Assembly (NCBI GenBank): GCA_035696365.1
Contig: DASRQS010000052.1
Span: forward strand, 124,001 to 188,000
Source: JALYLC01 sp035696365
Lineage (GTDB): Bacteria; Actinomycetota; Thermoleophilia; Gaiellales; JALYLC01
Reading direction: 5' to 3'
DNA: 64,000 bases
Shown: positions 16,872 through 25,850 of the stretch, in pieces
How the letters are laid out: each line of letters opens with the position of its first letter
Numbering within the stretch: position 1 is the stretch's first letter
The notes under the pieces: generated by a model
Told to the model about the DNA's origin: nothing
What the model saw: only the letters and a program-made list of their open reading frames with translations
Database searches by the model: none
Program-made: the position numbers and the translations under genes

Positions 16872-17495
16872 ATGGCTCCCAACGGCAACGGCCGGAAGCA
16901 GAGCTCGGTCACGTTCCTCCCCGCCGGTCTCGACCGCAAGGACAGCGAGCAACTGGTCGCGATCCTGCAGGCACGGCTCGTGTCGCTGATCGACCTCGGC
17001 CTCACGCTCAAGCACGTGCACTGGAACGTCGTCGGGCCGCACTTCATCGGGGTGCACACGATGCTCGACCCGCAGTACGAGCGCGTGGGCGAGCTCGTTG
17101 ACCAGCTCGCGGAGCGCATCACGACCCTCGGCGGCAGTCCCGACGGCAGGCCGGGATCGCTCGTGAAGCAGCGCTCCTGGGACGACTACTCGCTCGAGCG
17201 CGATCTCGTGGACGCCCACCTCGCGGCGCTCGACCAGGTCTACGTCGGCGTGATCACCGCCCATCGCGACGCGATCGACGAGATGGAGAAGATCGACCCG
17301 GTCACCCAGGACATCCTGATCGGCCAGACCGAGGACCTCGAGCAGTTCCACTGGTTCGTGCGGGCGCACCTCGAAGACGCGGGCGGCCGCCTGGCAGATG
17401 CGGGCGATCGCACCGAGCGGACGGCGGCGGCCAGTGCGCGGCGCGCCTCCGACTCGCCCAAGCCCCGCAAGCGCACTCGCGCGAAGCGCGGCTAG
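16872..17495 (+). CDS. dps: Dps-family ferritin-like DNA-protection protein
   Basis: A 207-residue Dps protein. The ferroxidase site is fully present: KHVHWNVVGPHFIGVHTMLD then ELVDQLAERI, giving the conserved His, His, Asp, Asp and Glu set between subunits. The 12-mer stores iron and protects DNA from peroxide. A long basic tail (ASDSPKPRKRTRAKRG) at the C-terminus suggests direct DNA binding. ATG 16872 is preferred (AAAGG upstream); an in-frame ATG at 16806 would add 22 unlikely residues. Confidence 0.88.
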   Translation: MAPNGNGRKQSSVTFLPAGLDRKDSEQLVAILQARLVSLIDLGLTLKHVHWNVVGPHFIGVHTMLDPQYERVGELVDQLAERITTLGGSPDGRPGSLVKQRSWDDYSLERDLVDAHLAALDQVYVGVITAHRDAIDEMEKIDPVTQDILIGQTEDLEQFHWFVRAHLEDAGGRLADAGDRTERTAAASARRASDSPKPRKRTRAKRG

Positions 17496-17502
17496 CGCGG
17501 CG

Positions 17503-18108
17503 GTGCGAGCACTCGTCCTCAACTGCACGCTCAAACGCTCGCCGGAGGCCTCCAACACCGAGGCGCTCGCCAGCGTCCTCAGGACCGCGCTGGAGGCCGG
17601 CGGAGTGAGCTGCGAGAGCATCCGCATCGTCGACCTCAACATCTTGCCGGGTGTCTCGTCCGACGAGGGCGAGGGCGACGAGTGGCCCAAGCTCCACGAC
17701 AGGCTGCTCGCCTCCGAGATCCTCGTGCTCGCGACGCCGACCTGGTTCGGCCAGCCGTCCAGCGTCGTCAAGCGCGTGCTCGAACGTATGGACGCGATGC
17801 TCTCGGAGACGGACGACGACGGCCTGCCGGTCGCCTTCAACCGCGTCGCCGGCTTCGTCGTCACGGGGAACGAGGACGGAGCGCACCACGTCATCGCCGA
17901 GCTCGCGCAGGCCGTCAACGACATCGGCTACACGGTGCCCGCGCAGGCCTGGACGTACTGGAACAAGGGGCCCGGGCCCGGGCCGACCTACCTCGAGACC
18001 GACGAGGGCCACGACTGGTCGGCCAGGACAGCGCGCACCGCCGCCGCCAACCTCATCGCAGTGGCCGAGGCGCTGGCCTCGCATCCCCTGCCCAAGCCCT
18101 CGGCGTGA
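17503..18108 (+). CDS. NADPH-dependent FMN reductase / flavodoxin-like protein
   Basis: A 201-residue flavodoxin-fold protein: VRALVLNCTLKRSPEASNTEAL at the N-terminus forms the FMN phosphate loop, and ILVLATPTWFGQPSSVVKRVLERM is the isoalloxazine-binding strand-loop. It reduces FMN or quinones. GTG 17503 lies 7 bp after dps, and its stop overlaps the SbnA-like gene (GTGA 18105-18108). It may supply electrons or reduced flavin to the downstream FAD enzyme (inference). Confidence 0.83.
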   Translation: MRALVLNCTLKRSPEASNTEALASVLRTALEAGGVSCESIRIVDLNILPGVSSDEGEGDEWPKLHDRLLASEILVLATPTWFGQPSSVVKRVLERMDAMLSETDDDGLPVAFNRVAGFVVTGNEDGAHHVIAELAQAVNDIGYTVPAQAWTYWNKGPGPGPTYLETDEGHDWSARTARTAAANLIAVAEALASHPLPKPSA

Positions 18109-19166
18109 GCGCAGCGCCCGGAATCGACGCAGGTCGCACAGCCCCGCGCGCCCCGATGAACGGCATCCTCGGCGCGATCGGGGACACGCCGCTCGTCGCG
18201 CTGCGCCGCTACCTCCTGCGGCCGGACGTGGACGTCTGGGCGAAGCTCGAATCGGCCAACCCCGGCGGGAGCGCCAAGGACCGCCCGGCGGCACGCATGA
18301 TCCGGGACGCCGTCGCGAGCGGCCAGATCGACCTCGGCACGACGGTGGTCGAATCGAGCTCCGGCAACATGGGCATCGGGCTGGCCCAAGCCTGCCGCTA
18401 CCACGGCCTGCGCCTGATCGTCGTCGTGGACGCCCGCGCGCAGCGTGCGAGCGTGCAGGCGATGCGGGCTCTCGGCGCCGACGTGCGCGTCGTCACGCGC
18501 CCCGATCCCGAGACGGGCGACCTGCTCGTCGCCCGGTTGAACGCGGTCCGGCGGTTGCTCGCCGAGCTGCCGAACTGCTTCTGGCCTGACCAGTACGCCA
18601 ACGAATCGAATCCCGCAGCTCACGCCGCGGGGACGATGCGCGAGATCGACGAGGCGCTCGAGGGCGCCCTCGACTATCTCTTCGTCGCCACCAGCACCAC
18701 CGGCACGCTCGGCGGTTGCGCCGACTACCTGCGCGAGCACGGGCGCGCGACGAGACTGGTGGCGGTGGACTCGACGGGCAGTGCGCTCTTCGGTGGCCGG
18801 CGCGACCGGCGCGTCATCCCCGGCTTCGGCGCGGGAGTCGAGACCAGCTTATCCGCGGCCGCCGACTACGACGAGCTGATGCGCGTGTCGGACCTCGACT
18901 GCGTCGTCGGCTGCCGCCGGCTGGCCGAGCGGGAGGCCGTCCTCGCCGGGGGTTCCTCGGGCGGCGTCGCCTTCGCGCTCGAGAGCGCGGCGGCTCAGAT
19001 GGCGCCGGGCAGCCGCTGCGCGGTCATCTTCCCCGACGGCGGCAGCGGCTACCTCGACACGGTCTACGACGACGCCTGGGTGGAGAGCGAACTGGGCTGC
19101 AGCCCGGCGCGGCTCGCGGCGCGGATCGCAGAAGGGGAGCACCTATCGCTACCCAGCTTTCCCTAG
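18105..19166 (+). CDS. SbnA-like PLP enzyme of the cysteine synthase fold
   Basis: A 353-residue fold-type II PLP enzyme. The PLP lysine lies in NPGGSAKDRPAARMI; the phosphate/substrate loop is ESSSGNMGIGLAQACRYHGL, followed by VVVDARAQRASVQAMRALGADV, which matches SbnA (N-(2-amino-2-carboxyethyl)-L-glutamate synthase) better than housekeeping CysK. SbnA uses O-phosphoserine and glutamate en route to 2,3-diaminopropionate. The usual partner SbnB is absent; instead an FAD/NAD(P) protein and a type III PLP enzyme follow. GTG 18105 overlaps the upstream stop; ATG 18156 is a possible internal start. Confidence 0.8.
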   Translation: MSAAPGIDAGRTAPRAPMNGILGAIGDTPLVALRRYLLRPDVDVWAKLESANPGGSAKDRPAARMIRDAVASGQIDLGTTVVESSSGNMGIGLAQACRYHGLRLIVVVDARAQRASVQAMRALGADVRVVTRPDPETGDLLVARLNAVRRLLAELPNCFWPDQYANESNPAAHAAGTMREIDEALEGALDYLFVATSTTGTLGGCADYLREHGRATRLVAVDSTGSALFGGRRDRRVIPGFGAGVETSLSAAADYDELMRVSDLDCVVGCRRLAEREAVLAGGSSGGVAFALESAAAQMAPGSRCAVIFPDGGSGYLDTVYDDAWVESELGCSPARLAARIAEGEHLSLPSFP

Positions 19167-19204
19167 ACCCGCGCGCACGCGCAGATGCGGACAGCCCGCT
19201 ACGC

Positions 19205-20932
19205 GTGGCGATCGCCGGTCTCGGCCCCAAGGGCCTGTTCGCGCTCGAGCGCTTGCTCGACCACACCTGCGGCCTGGACGCCGCGATGCGGATGGAGATC
19301 GACCTCTACGAGCCGCACCCCGTGCCCGGCGCCGGCCCGAACTACGACCCCTCGCAGCCCGCCTACCTGAGGATGAACTTCGCCGCCGACCAGCTCGACC
19401 TGTGGTGGCCCTCGAGCGAGGCCGTCCCTGCGAGCGAGCGGCAGCCCTTCATCGCCTGGTCCGCACACTCCGGGGTCAGGCACCAAGTCTTCGTGCCTGA
19501 CCCCGACGTATGCACGCCGACGGACGAGTATCCGGCTCGGGCCGAGGTCGGTCGCTACCTGGCCGACGGCTTCGAGACGCTGCTCCGCCACGTGCCGCCG
19601 AACGCCGACGTGCGGGTTCGCCCAGCGGCCGTCGACGCCATCGAGGCGGACGGGCCCCGATGGGCCGTGCGTGCCGGCGATGCGAGTAGCAGCTACGACG
19701 AGGTGCTCATCGCCGTCGGCCATCAGGACGCGCCTGACGCGGGCCCCTCCGCGGGCTGGGCGCACGCGGCTCCGCTCGTCGCTGCTGTCTTCCCGGTTGG
19801 ACGCAGGCTCTCGCGCGCTGCTGTGCCTCCAGGAGCGACGGTTGCGATCCGCGGCTTCGCCCTGACGTTCATCGACGCCGCGCTCGCGCTCACGGAAGGC
19901 CGCGGCGGATCGTTCGAGCCGCTGGATCACCCCTTCCGGCTGCGCTACGTGCCAGGCGACGACGACGCCGGAGCGATCGTCCCTTTCACGCGCAGCGGCC
20001 GCGCCATGCTCGCCAAGCCCGGCCCGCAGGTCGCGGCCCGCGTGCCCGCACTCGGGCGCATCGCAGCGGAGGGTCGCGCGCGCATCGCCGATCTCGGCGG
20101 CACCGTCGACCTGCACGGCGAGCTGATGCCGATTCTCACAGCGACGGCCTGCGCCAACCTCGTCGCCGCGAACGGCGACACCGGCGAGTGGAGCATCCGC
20201 GTGGCCGTCGGCCGCCGGCTGGCCGAGGCTGTCGGCGGTGTCACGGCCGCAGACGAGCCCGATCCCGCCGATGCGATCGAGCGATCGCTGGCCGTTGGCG
20301 CGGGCCTGGCGCCGCCCGGCGTGCCGTGGGCGCTCGGGCACACGTGGCGGAGCCTCTACCCGGCGCTCGTGGCGCGCCTCGGAGGCGACGGGCTGGCCGC
20401 GCACGACTGGCCGGCGTTCCTGCGGCTGTCGGCGGAGATGGAGCGGATCGCCTTCGGCCCTCCCCCGATGAATGCGGCCAAGCTGCTCGCGCTCGTCGAG
20501 GCCGGCCGTGTCGATCTCAGTCACGTGCGCGGAGGGACGCTCGGGACGCGCGAGGGCCGCACGGCGGTGCGCTCGGAGCGCGGCGAGCGAGCGCTGGACG
20601 TCGTGATCGACGCGGTCCTCTCCCCTCCGGGTGCGCTTGGCCGGTGCGGGCTGCTCGCCGATCTCGTCGCCGCGGGCTCGGCGCGCATCGCACCCTGCAG
20701 GCGCGGGCTCGAGGTGACTGCGGATGCCAGTTGCCGGGCGGGCGACGGCAAGATCGCGACGGGCCTCGCCGCGCTCGGCCGGCCGACCGAGGACTCCGTC
20801 ATCGGAAACGACACCCTCAGCCGTCTGGTGCATCCCCAGGCCGACCGCTGGGCCCGCCGGGTCGCCCAGCGCTGCCGCGAGGACTACCTCGCCACACGAC
20901 GGCGCGGACTGCGCGGAGGCGGGCGCACGTGA
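19205..20932 (+). CDS. FAD/NAD(P)-binding protein (PF13454-type oxidoreductase)
   Basis: About 575 residues. The dinucleotide motif VAIAGLGPKGLFALERLL sits at the extreme N-terminus, followed by a GAGPNYDPSQPAYLRMNFAADQLDLW segment typical of the FAD-NAD(P)-binding family. A long C-terminal part ends SVIGNDTLSRLVHPQADRWARR. Probably a flavin-dependent monooxygenase or oxidase acting on the product of the SbnA-like enzyme (inference). The first in-frame ATG/GTG/TTG I find is GTG 19205, which clips the first strand; a strong AAGGGGAG box instead sits 5 bp before an in-frame ATC at 19145. The stop overlaps the next GTG. Confidence 0.75.
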   Translation: MAIAGLGPKGLFALERLLDHTCGLDAAMRMEIDLYEPHPVPGAGPNYDPSQPAYLRMNFAADQLDLWWPSSEAVPASERQPFIAWSAHSGVRHQVFVPDPDVCTPTDEYPARAEVGRYLADGFETLLRHVPPNADVRVRPAAVDAIEADGPRWAVRAGDASSSYDEVLIAVGHQDAPDAGPSAGWAHAAPLVAAVFPVGRRLSRAAVPPGATVAIRGFALTFIDAALALTEGRGGSFEPLDHPFRLRYVPGDDDAGAIVPFTRSGRAMLAKPGPQVAARVPALGRIAAEGRARIADLGGTVDLHGELMPILTATACANLVAANGDTGEWSIRVAVGRRLAEAVGGVTAADEPDPADAIERSLAVGAGLAPPGVPWALGHTWRSLYPALVARLGGDGLAAHDWPAFLRLSAEMERIAFGPPPMNAAKLLALVEAGRVDLSHVRGGTLGTREGRTAVRSERGERALDVVIDAVLSPPGALGRCGLLADLVAAGSARIAPCRRGLEVTADASCRAGDGKIATGLAALGRPTEDSVIGNDTLSRLVHPQADRWARRVAQRCREDYLATRRRGLRGGGRT

Positions 20933-22395
20933 GTGTGCGGGTCACCACTCCCGATACCACGCAGATCCGCTCCGGGTGTGGGGGCAGCGAGCCGCTCCCG
21001 GCGCGCCTCGAGCCCTGGCAGATCGAGCTCTGCGGCAATCCGAAGTTGCTCGCCGAATGGGTCGACCACCACGGATCGCCGCTGAACGTGCTCGATCCCA
21101 CTCCGCTCGCGCGCAACGCCGGCGAACTCCAGAGCGCGGCGACCCTTGCCGGCGTCGAGCTCAAGGTCTTCTTCGCACGCAAGGCCAACAAGGCCCTCGC
21201 ACTGGTCGACGAGGCGCGCGACAACGCGCTCGGAGTGGATGTCGCAGGCGAGCGCGAGCTCGCCCAGGTGCTCGCCCGCGGTGTGCCGGCCTCCGACATC
21301 GTGGTGACGGCCGCGGTCAAACCGCGAGCCCTGCTCGAGCTGTGCGTAGCTTCCGGCGCGACGGTCGTGATCGACAACGAAGACGAGCTGACCCTCGTGA
21401 CGGAGGTCGCAGACGGCGCGGAGCGGGACGTCCCCGTGGCGTTCCGGCTCGCGCCGGAGATCGCGCCCTGCACGCGCTTCGGCCTGCCGGCCGCGCAGAT
21501 CGCAGCGCTCGCCGGCCGCCTCTGGCCGCACGGTCCGGCCGGACGGCTCGTCCTGAGCGGCCTGCACTTCCACCTCGACGGCTACCGGGCGAGCGACCGC
21601 GTAGCGGCGCTCGGTGAGACCCTCGAGCTCGTCGACGCGCTGCGCGGGCGCGGGCACCGCCTGACGTTCGTCGACATCGGCGGCGGGATCCCCATGAGCT
21701 ACCTCGACGACGCGGCGGTCTGGGATCGCTTCTGGAGCGAGCACCGCGCGGCGCTGGCCGGGCGCCGGGAGCCGCTCACGTTCGAGGGCCACGGCCTCGG
21801 CCTGACGGCGCACGACGGCGAGATCCGCGGCCTGCCGAGCGTCTATCCGTACTACCAGCGCCTGGTGCGCGGAGCGTGGCTGGCGCACGTGCTCGACGGC
21901 GAGCTGAGCACGGGCGCCGGGCGCCGGCCGGCCGCAGCAGCGCTGCGCTTGCGAGGGCTCGAGCTCCGCTGCGAGCCCGGGCGATCGTTGCTCGACGGCT
22001 GCGGCCTCACGGCCGCGCGCGTTGAGTTCCGCAAGCAGCGCCGCGACGGCATGTGGCTGATCGGGCTCGCCATGAATCGCACCCAATGCCGCTCCACCTC
22101 CGACGACTTCCTCGTCGACCCCTTGCTCCTCTCCCCTGCGAGCGAGCGCGAAGGTCCCGCTGCGGGCGAGCTGGAGGGCTACCTCGTCGGCGCCTACTGC
22201 GTCGAGCGTGAGCTGCTGACCCGGAGGCTGCTGCGCCTCCCCCGCGGGGTGGCGGTCGGCGACCTGGTCGTCTTCCCGAACACGGCCGGTTACCTCATGC
22301 ACAGCCTCGAGAGCGCCTCGCACCAGATCCCGCTCGCGCACAACCTCATCGTGCGGTCCGGTGCCCCGCCGTTCCTCGATGCGATCGACTCATGA
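20929..22395 (+). CDS. Y4yA-like type III PLP-dependent decarboxylase/racemase
   Basis: A 488-residue alanine-racemase-fold PLP enzyme. The Schiff-base lysine is in VFFARKANKALALVDEA, the Gly-rich phosphate loop in FVDIGGGIPMSY, EPGRSLLDGCG follows, and the dimer-contributed Cys is in GAYCVERELLTRR. Housekeeping LysA has the same skeleton, but the sequence (EPWQIELCGNPKLLAEWVDHHGSPLNVLDP) is of the Y4yA-type branch, which I recall from the NGR234 symbiotic plasmid. It probably decarboxylates a diamino acid conjugate (inference). Last gene of the cluster, overlapping the FAD gene by four bases. Confidence 0.78.
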   Translation: MSVRVTTPDTTQIRSGCGGSEPLPARLEPWQIELCGNPKLLAEWVDHHGSPLNVLDPTPLARNAGELQSAATLAGVELKVFFARKANKALALVDEARDNALGVDVAGERELAQVLARGVPASDIVVTAAVKPRALLELCVASGATVVIDNEDELTLVTEVADGAERDVPVAFRLAPEIAPCTRFGLPAAQIAALAGRLWPHGPAGRLVLSGLHFHLDGYRASDRVAALGETLELVDALRGRGHRLTFVDIGGGIPMSYLDDAAVWDRFWSEHRAALAGRREPLTFEGHGLGLTAHDGEIRGLPSVYPYYQRLVRGAWLAHVLDGELSTGAGRRPAAAALRLRGLELRCEPGRSLLDGCGLTAARVEFRKQRRDGMWLIGLAMNRTQCRSTSDDFLVDPLLLSPASEREGPAAGELEGYLVGAYCVERELLTRRLLRLPRGVAVGDLVVFPNTAGYLMHSLESASHQIPLAHNLIVRSGAPPFLDAIDS

Positions 22396-22424
22396 CCACG
22401 GGGGGATCGTCATGATCTGCCCCC

Positions 22425-24395
22425 GTGCAACACCCTGAACCCGATTCCCGCCCGGCGGGCGCCGGTCTGCGGTGGCCGCAGACCCGGCTGGCTCCGGCGT
22501 TCACCGCGCTGATCGTCCTGCTCGCATTGATCGTGGCGAGCGGCGTGGTCATCTCCCGCAGCATCGACGACGACGCCAACCGCGTGTATCTGCATCAACT
22601 CATCCCCCTGCGCTCCGCGGCACGCGACCTCGCCCTCCAGCTCGTGAACCAGGAGACGGGCGTCCGCGGATACCTGATCACGCGGGACCCGCGAAGCCTC
22701 GCGCCCTACAACAGCGGGCGTGTCAAGGGCGCCAAGGACCTCATTTACCTCCGGGCCCACGCCGATGCGTCACCGCGCCTCGCGCAACTCGTGCCGGTGC
22801 TCGACGCGCAAGTCGCCGATCTCCATCGGTTCTTCGCGCAGGAGGTCCAGCTGGCCCGGGACGGCGGCGCGGATCTCGCGCGCGCACGACGCAGCGCCGA
22901 GGCGGGCACAGCTGTGTTCAATCGCTTCCGCAAGACGGCGCAGGCGACGCTCGACGAGATGAACAACCGGAGCGCGGCCACGGAGCGCTCGCAGAAACGC
23001 AGGACGAACGAGCTCACGATCCTGCTGATCGTGCTGGGCGCCGCGGCCATCGCACTCGCGGCCGGCATCGGCCGCCGCGTCTCGCGGCGCACCGACGGGC
23101 TGCTCGAGACGCTCGTCTCACGCGAGGCCCAGGTGACCGCGTTGCGCGACCGGGCCGTGGCGCTGCGGAGCTTCGTCGAGCGTCTCGCCGCGGCCGTCGA
23201 CCTCCCCGAGGTCGGGGAGGTGTTCGCACAGCACGGCCCGCAACTCGCCGGCGCGCAGGGCGGCGCGATCATCCTGCTGGACGGAGAGACCGGCCGCCCG
23301 TCGCTCCTGGCGGCGGCCGGGGCGGGCAGCGCGCAGGAGTTCTGGCACGCTGCCGTCGTCGAGGAGCACGCCATCGGCGCCGCCAGTCGCGGGCTCGAGG
23401 CGCTGATGCTGGGCGCGCCCCGGGAGATCGAGAGCGCCTTTCCCGGCCTCGCTCACCTCCACCCAGCCGATCGCGACGGGGCCTGGGCGCTCGTCCCGCT
23501 GCGCAGCAACCGGCGGGCAATCGGCGCCGTCGTCGTCACCTACGAAACGAGACAGGCCTTCGGCGACGAGCAGGGCGCGCAGGTCCTGACGCTCGCGACC
23601 CGCGTCGGCGTGGCACTCGACCGCGCGCTGCTGCTCGCGCGCCAGCACTCGATCGCGCACACGCTGCAGCAGAGCCTGCTGCCGGCGATGATGCCCGAGA
23701 CCGACGGCATCGACCTCGCCGCCGTGTACCTCCCGGCTGGGGATGCGATCGAGGTGGGCGGTGACTTCTATGACGTCTTCGAGACCGCCCACGGCCTCGC
23801 CCTGGTCGTCGGCGACGTGGCCGGCAAGGGCCCCCACGCCGCCCGCCTGACGGCCCTCTGCCGCTACACGCTGCGCGCTGCGCTACGCGCCCAGGACGAC
23901 CCGCAGGCTGCGCTGCAGATCCTCAACGAGGAGTTGCGTGCACAGACTGCGGAAGAGGAGTTCGTGACGCTCACCTTCGCGCTGCTCTTCCGGTGCGGCG
24001 AGAACGCGACCGTCTCCACCGCGAATGCCGGCCATCCGCCCGGCATCATCCAGCGCGCCGAGGGCACGCTCGAGACGCTCCCGCACGGTTCGCTTCCGCT
24101 CGGCATCGCCCGTGACTGGAGCGCCGTCACGGAGACGACCGTGCTGTCGGGCGGCGACAGCCTCGTGTTCTACACCGACGGGGTCACGGAGACGCGGGGG
24201 AACCACGGCCTGTTCGGCGAATCCGGCGTGCGGGCGGTCATCGAGGCCAGTCGGGGGCTGACGGCTCGCGCACTGGCCGACGCGATCGCCCGCGCGGCGC
24301 GCGCACATCACACTGCAGAGGTCGTGCAGGACGACATCGCCATCCTCGCTCTCCGCGTGGACCCGGAACTACACTGGGGCAAGCCGGACGACTGA
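22425..24395 (+). CDS. CHASE3-GAF-SpoIIE (PP2C) sensor phosphatase
   Basis: A 656-residue membrane phosphatase. TM1 (LAPAFTALIVLLALIVASGVVI), an extracytoplasmic CHASE3-like region with QLVNQETGVRGYLITRDP, TM2 (LTILLIVLGAAAIALAAGIG), a GAF domain (about 250-405) and a SpoIIE phosphatase domain (from about 415) with the metal motifs VGGDFYDVF, VVGDVAGKGPHAA, NAGHPP, YTDGVTE and DDIAIL. It should dephosphorylate a STAS anti-sigma antagonist such as the one encoded at 25377. GTG start. First gene of a four-gene partner-switching block. Confidence 0.88.
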   Translation: MQHPEPDSRPAGAGLRWPQTRLAPAFTALIVLLALIVASGVVISRSIDDDANRVYLHQLIPLRSAARDLALQLVNQETGVRGYLITRDPRSLAPYNSGRVKGAKDLIYLRAHADASPRLAQLVPVLDAQVADLHRFFAQEVQLARDGGADLARARRSAEAGTAVFNRFRKTAQATLDEMNNRSAATERSQKRRTNELTILLIVLGAAAIALAAGIGRRVSRRTDGLLETLVSREAQVTALRDRAVALRSFVERLAAAVDLPEVGEVFAQHGPQLAGAQGGAIILLDGETGRPSLLAAAGAGSAQEFWHAAVVEEHAIGAASRGLEALMLGAPREIESAFPGLAHLHPADRDGAWALVPLRSNRRAIGAVVVTYETRQAFGDEQGAQVLTLATRVGVALDRALLLARQHSIAHTLQQSLLPAMMPETDGIDLAAVYLPAGDAIEVGGDFYDVFETAHGLALVVGDVAGKGPHAARLTALCRYTLRAALRAQDDPQAALQILNEELRAQTAEEEFVTLTFALLFRCGENATVSTANAGHPPGIIQRAEGTLETLPHGSLPLGIARDWSAVTETTVLSGGDSLVFYTDGVTETRGNHGLFGESGVRAVIEASRGLTARALADAIARAARAHHTAEVVQDDIAILALRVDPELHWGKPDD

Positions 24396-24399
24396 CGAT

Positions 24400-25380
24400 T
24401 TGCAGCACTCCGACGTCACAACACCCCCCTGCTCGACCCGAGGGCCGAAGGCCTTCCGGCACGACGCGGTCTTCTACCGCGGCGAGCGTGACTTCCTGCC
24501 CTCCGTGCTGCCGTTCGTCGCCTCGGCGGTCGAGCGCGACGAGCCCGTGCTGGTGGCGGTGCTGCCCGCACGCCGGGAGGCGCTGCGCGGCGAGCTCGGT
24601 GAGGCCGCCGGCGCTGTCGAGTTCGTTGACATGGAATCCGCCGGCCGCAATCCCGCCTGCATCATTCCCGTCTGGAACGCCTTCGTCGCCCGCCATGCGG
24701 CCGGCGGCAAATCGCTGAACGGGGTCGGCGAGCCGATCTGGGCAGAGCGGACCGCGCAGGAGATCGCCGAGTGCCAGCGGCACGAGTCGCTCCTCAACCT
24801 CGCCTTCGAGGGCGCCCGGTCGTTCTCCCTGATCTGCCCCTACGACGAGGCCGGCCTGTCTGCGGACGTCCTGGCAGCCGCGCGCGAGAGCCACCCGCAC
24901 GTCGTCCGGGACGGCCGCCGGCGAGCCAGCAAGGCCTTTCACGGTGTGGATGCCATCGAGATCTCCGACCGCAGGCCGTTGCCCAGCGCGCCCGAGGGCC
25001 TGCCCGCTCGCGCGTTCGCCCCCGGCGACCTCACGATCCTCCGGCAGACGGTCGAGCGCTGGGCGACGGGGCAGGGCGTCGAGGCGTCCCGCGCCGCCGA
25101 CCTTGCGCTCGCCGTGCACGAGGCCGCCGTCAACAGCATTCGCCACGGCGGAGGACGCGGCCTGCTGCGGTCGTGGGCGCACGAGGGCGCGGCCGTGTGC
25201 GAGATCGCCGACGCGGGCGCCCTCTGCGATCCCCTCGCGGGCCGGTCGCTTCCCGCCCCGGACTCCGCCGGCGGCCGCGGCCTCTGGCTGATCAACCATC
25301 TGTGCGATCTCGTGCAGATCCGGGCGACCGAAGAGGGAATGGTGGTCCGCATGCACCAGCAACTGGGTGCAACGGCGTGA
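24400..25380 (+). CDS. MEDS-domain anti-sigma regulatory kinase (HATPase_c_2)
   Basis: A 326-residue protein starting at TTG 24400. The N-terminal half is a MEDS-type sensor domain (FRHDAVFYRGERDFLPSVLPFVASAVERDEPVLV reduced to its core HDAVFYRG...FLPFV pattern); the C-terminal half is an RsbW-like ATPase with the N box LAVHEAAVNSIRHGGG and the G2 box AGGRGLWLINHLCD. Such kinases phosphorylate STAS antagonists and bind sigma factors. It overlaps the STAS gene by four bases. Confidence 0.85.
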   Translation: MQHSDVTTPPCSTRGPKAFRHDAVFYRGERDFLPSVLPFVASAVERDEPVLVAVLPARREALRGELGEAAGAVEFVDMESAGRNPACIIPVWNAFVARHAAGGKSLNGVGEPIWAERTAQEIAECQRHESLLNLAFEGARSFSLICPYDEAGLSADVLAAARESHPHVVRDGRRRASKAFHGVDAIEISDRRPLPSAPEGLPARAFAPGDLTILRQTVERWATGQGVEASRAADLALAVHEAAVNSIRHGGGRGLLRSWAHEGAAVCEIADAGALCDPLAGRSLPAPDSAGGRGLWLINHLCDLVQIRATEEGMVVRMHQQLGATA

Positions 25381-25850
25381 GCGACGACACGTTCGCCGCG
25401 CCGCCCCCGGAATTCGCCGTGAGCGTGTCACAGGCGAGCGACGGAAGGGCCATCGTCGCGGCGTCCGGCGAGCTGGACATCGCGAGCGCTCCGCAGCTCC
25501 TGAACGCCATCGCGATGCTCGGGCAGCCGGGCACGAGCAGCCTCGCGATCGACCTCTCGGCGCTCACCTTCATCGACTCGAGCGGGATCAACGCTCTCAG
25601 GACAGCCGTCCGTGATGCCCGTGCGCGCGGCGTGCCCGCCATCGTCGCCGCGCCGAGCGAACACGTGCAGCGCGTGCTCGAGCTCGTTCGGCTCGGCGAG
25701 ATCCTGCCGCTCGAGCTCTCACTGGCGGACGCCTTCGCACGGCTCGATCGCGACGGTGCGGGCGGCCCGGAGGCTGCGTTGCCGAAGCTCGACACCCCAT
25801 CCGATGACTCGGCGCGCGCTCGGACGGCACGGAGGCCGGGGCGCGGATGA
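25377..25850 (+). CDS. STAS-domain anti-sigma factor antagonist
   Basis: A 157-residue protein with a full STAS domain (about residues 12-115): ASGELDIASAPQLL, then LSALTFIDSSGINAL, where the first Ser after FID is the usual phosphorylation site. Its phosphorylation state decides whether it binds the partner kinase. A 45-residue basic, disordered tail follows. GTG 25377 overlaps the kinase stop and its own stop overlaps the next ATG (ATGA), fixing the stoichiometry of the module. Confidence 0.87.
   Translation: MSDDTFAAPPPEFAVSVSQASDGRAIVAASGELDIASAPQLLNAIAMLGQPGTSSLAIDLSALTFIDSSGINALRTAVRDARARGVPAIVAAPSEHVQRVLELVRLGEILPLELSLADAFARLDRDGAGGPEAALPKLDTPSDDSARARTARRPGRG

Noticed and set aside
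18105..22395. A staphyloferrin B locus.
   Set aside because: Only an SbnA-like and a distant decarboxylase are present; SbnB and the IucA/IucC-type synthetases are absent.
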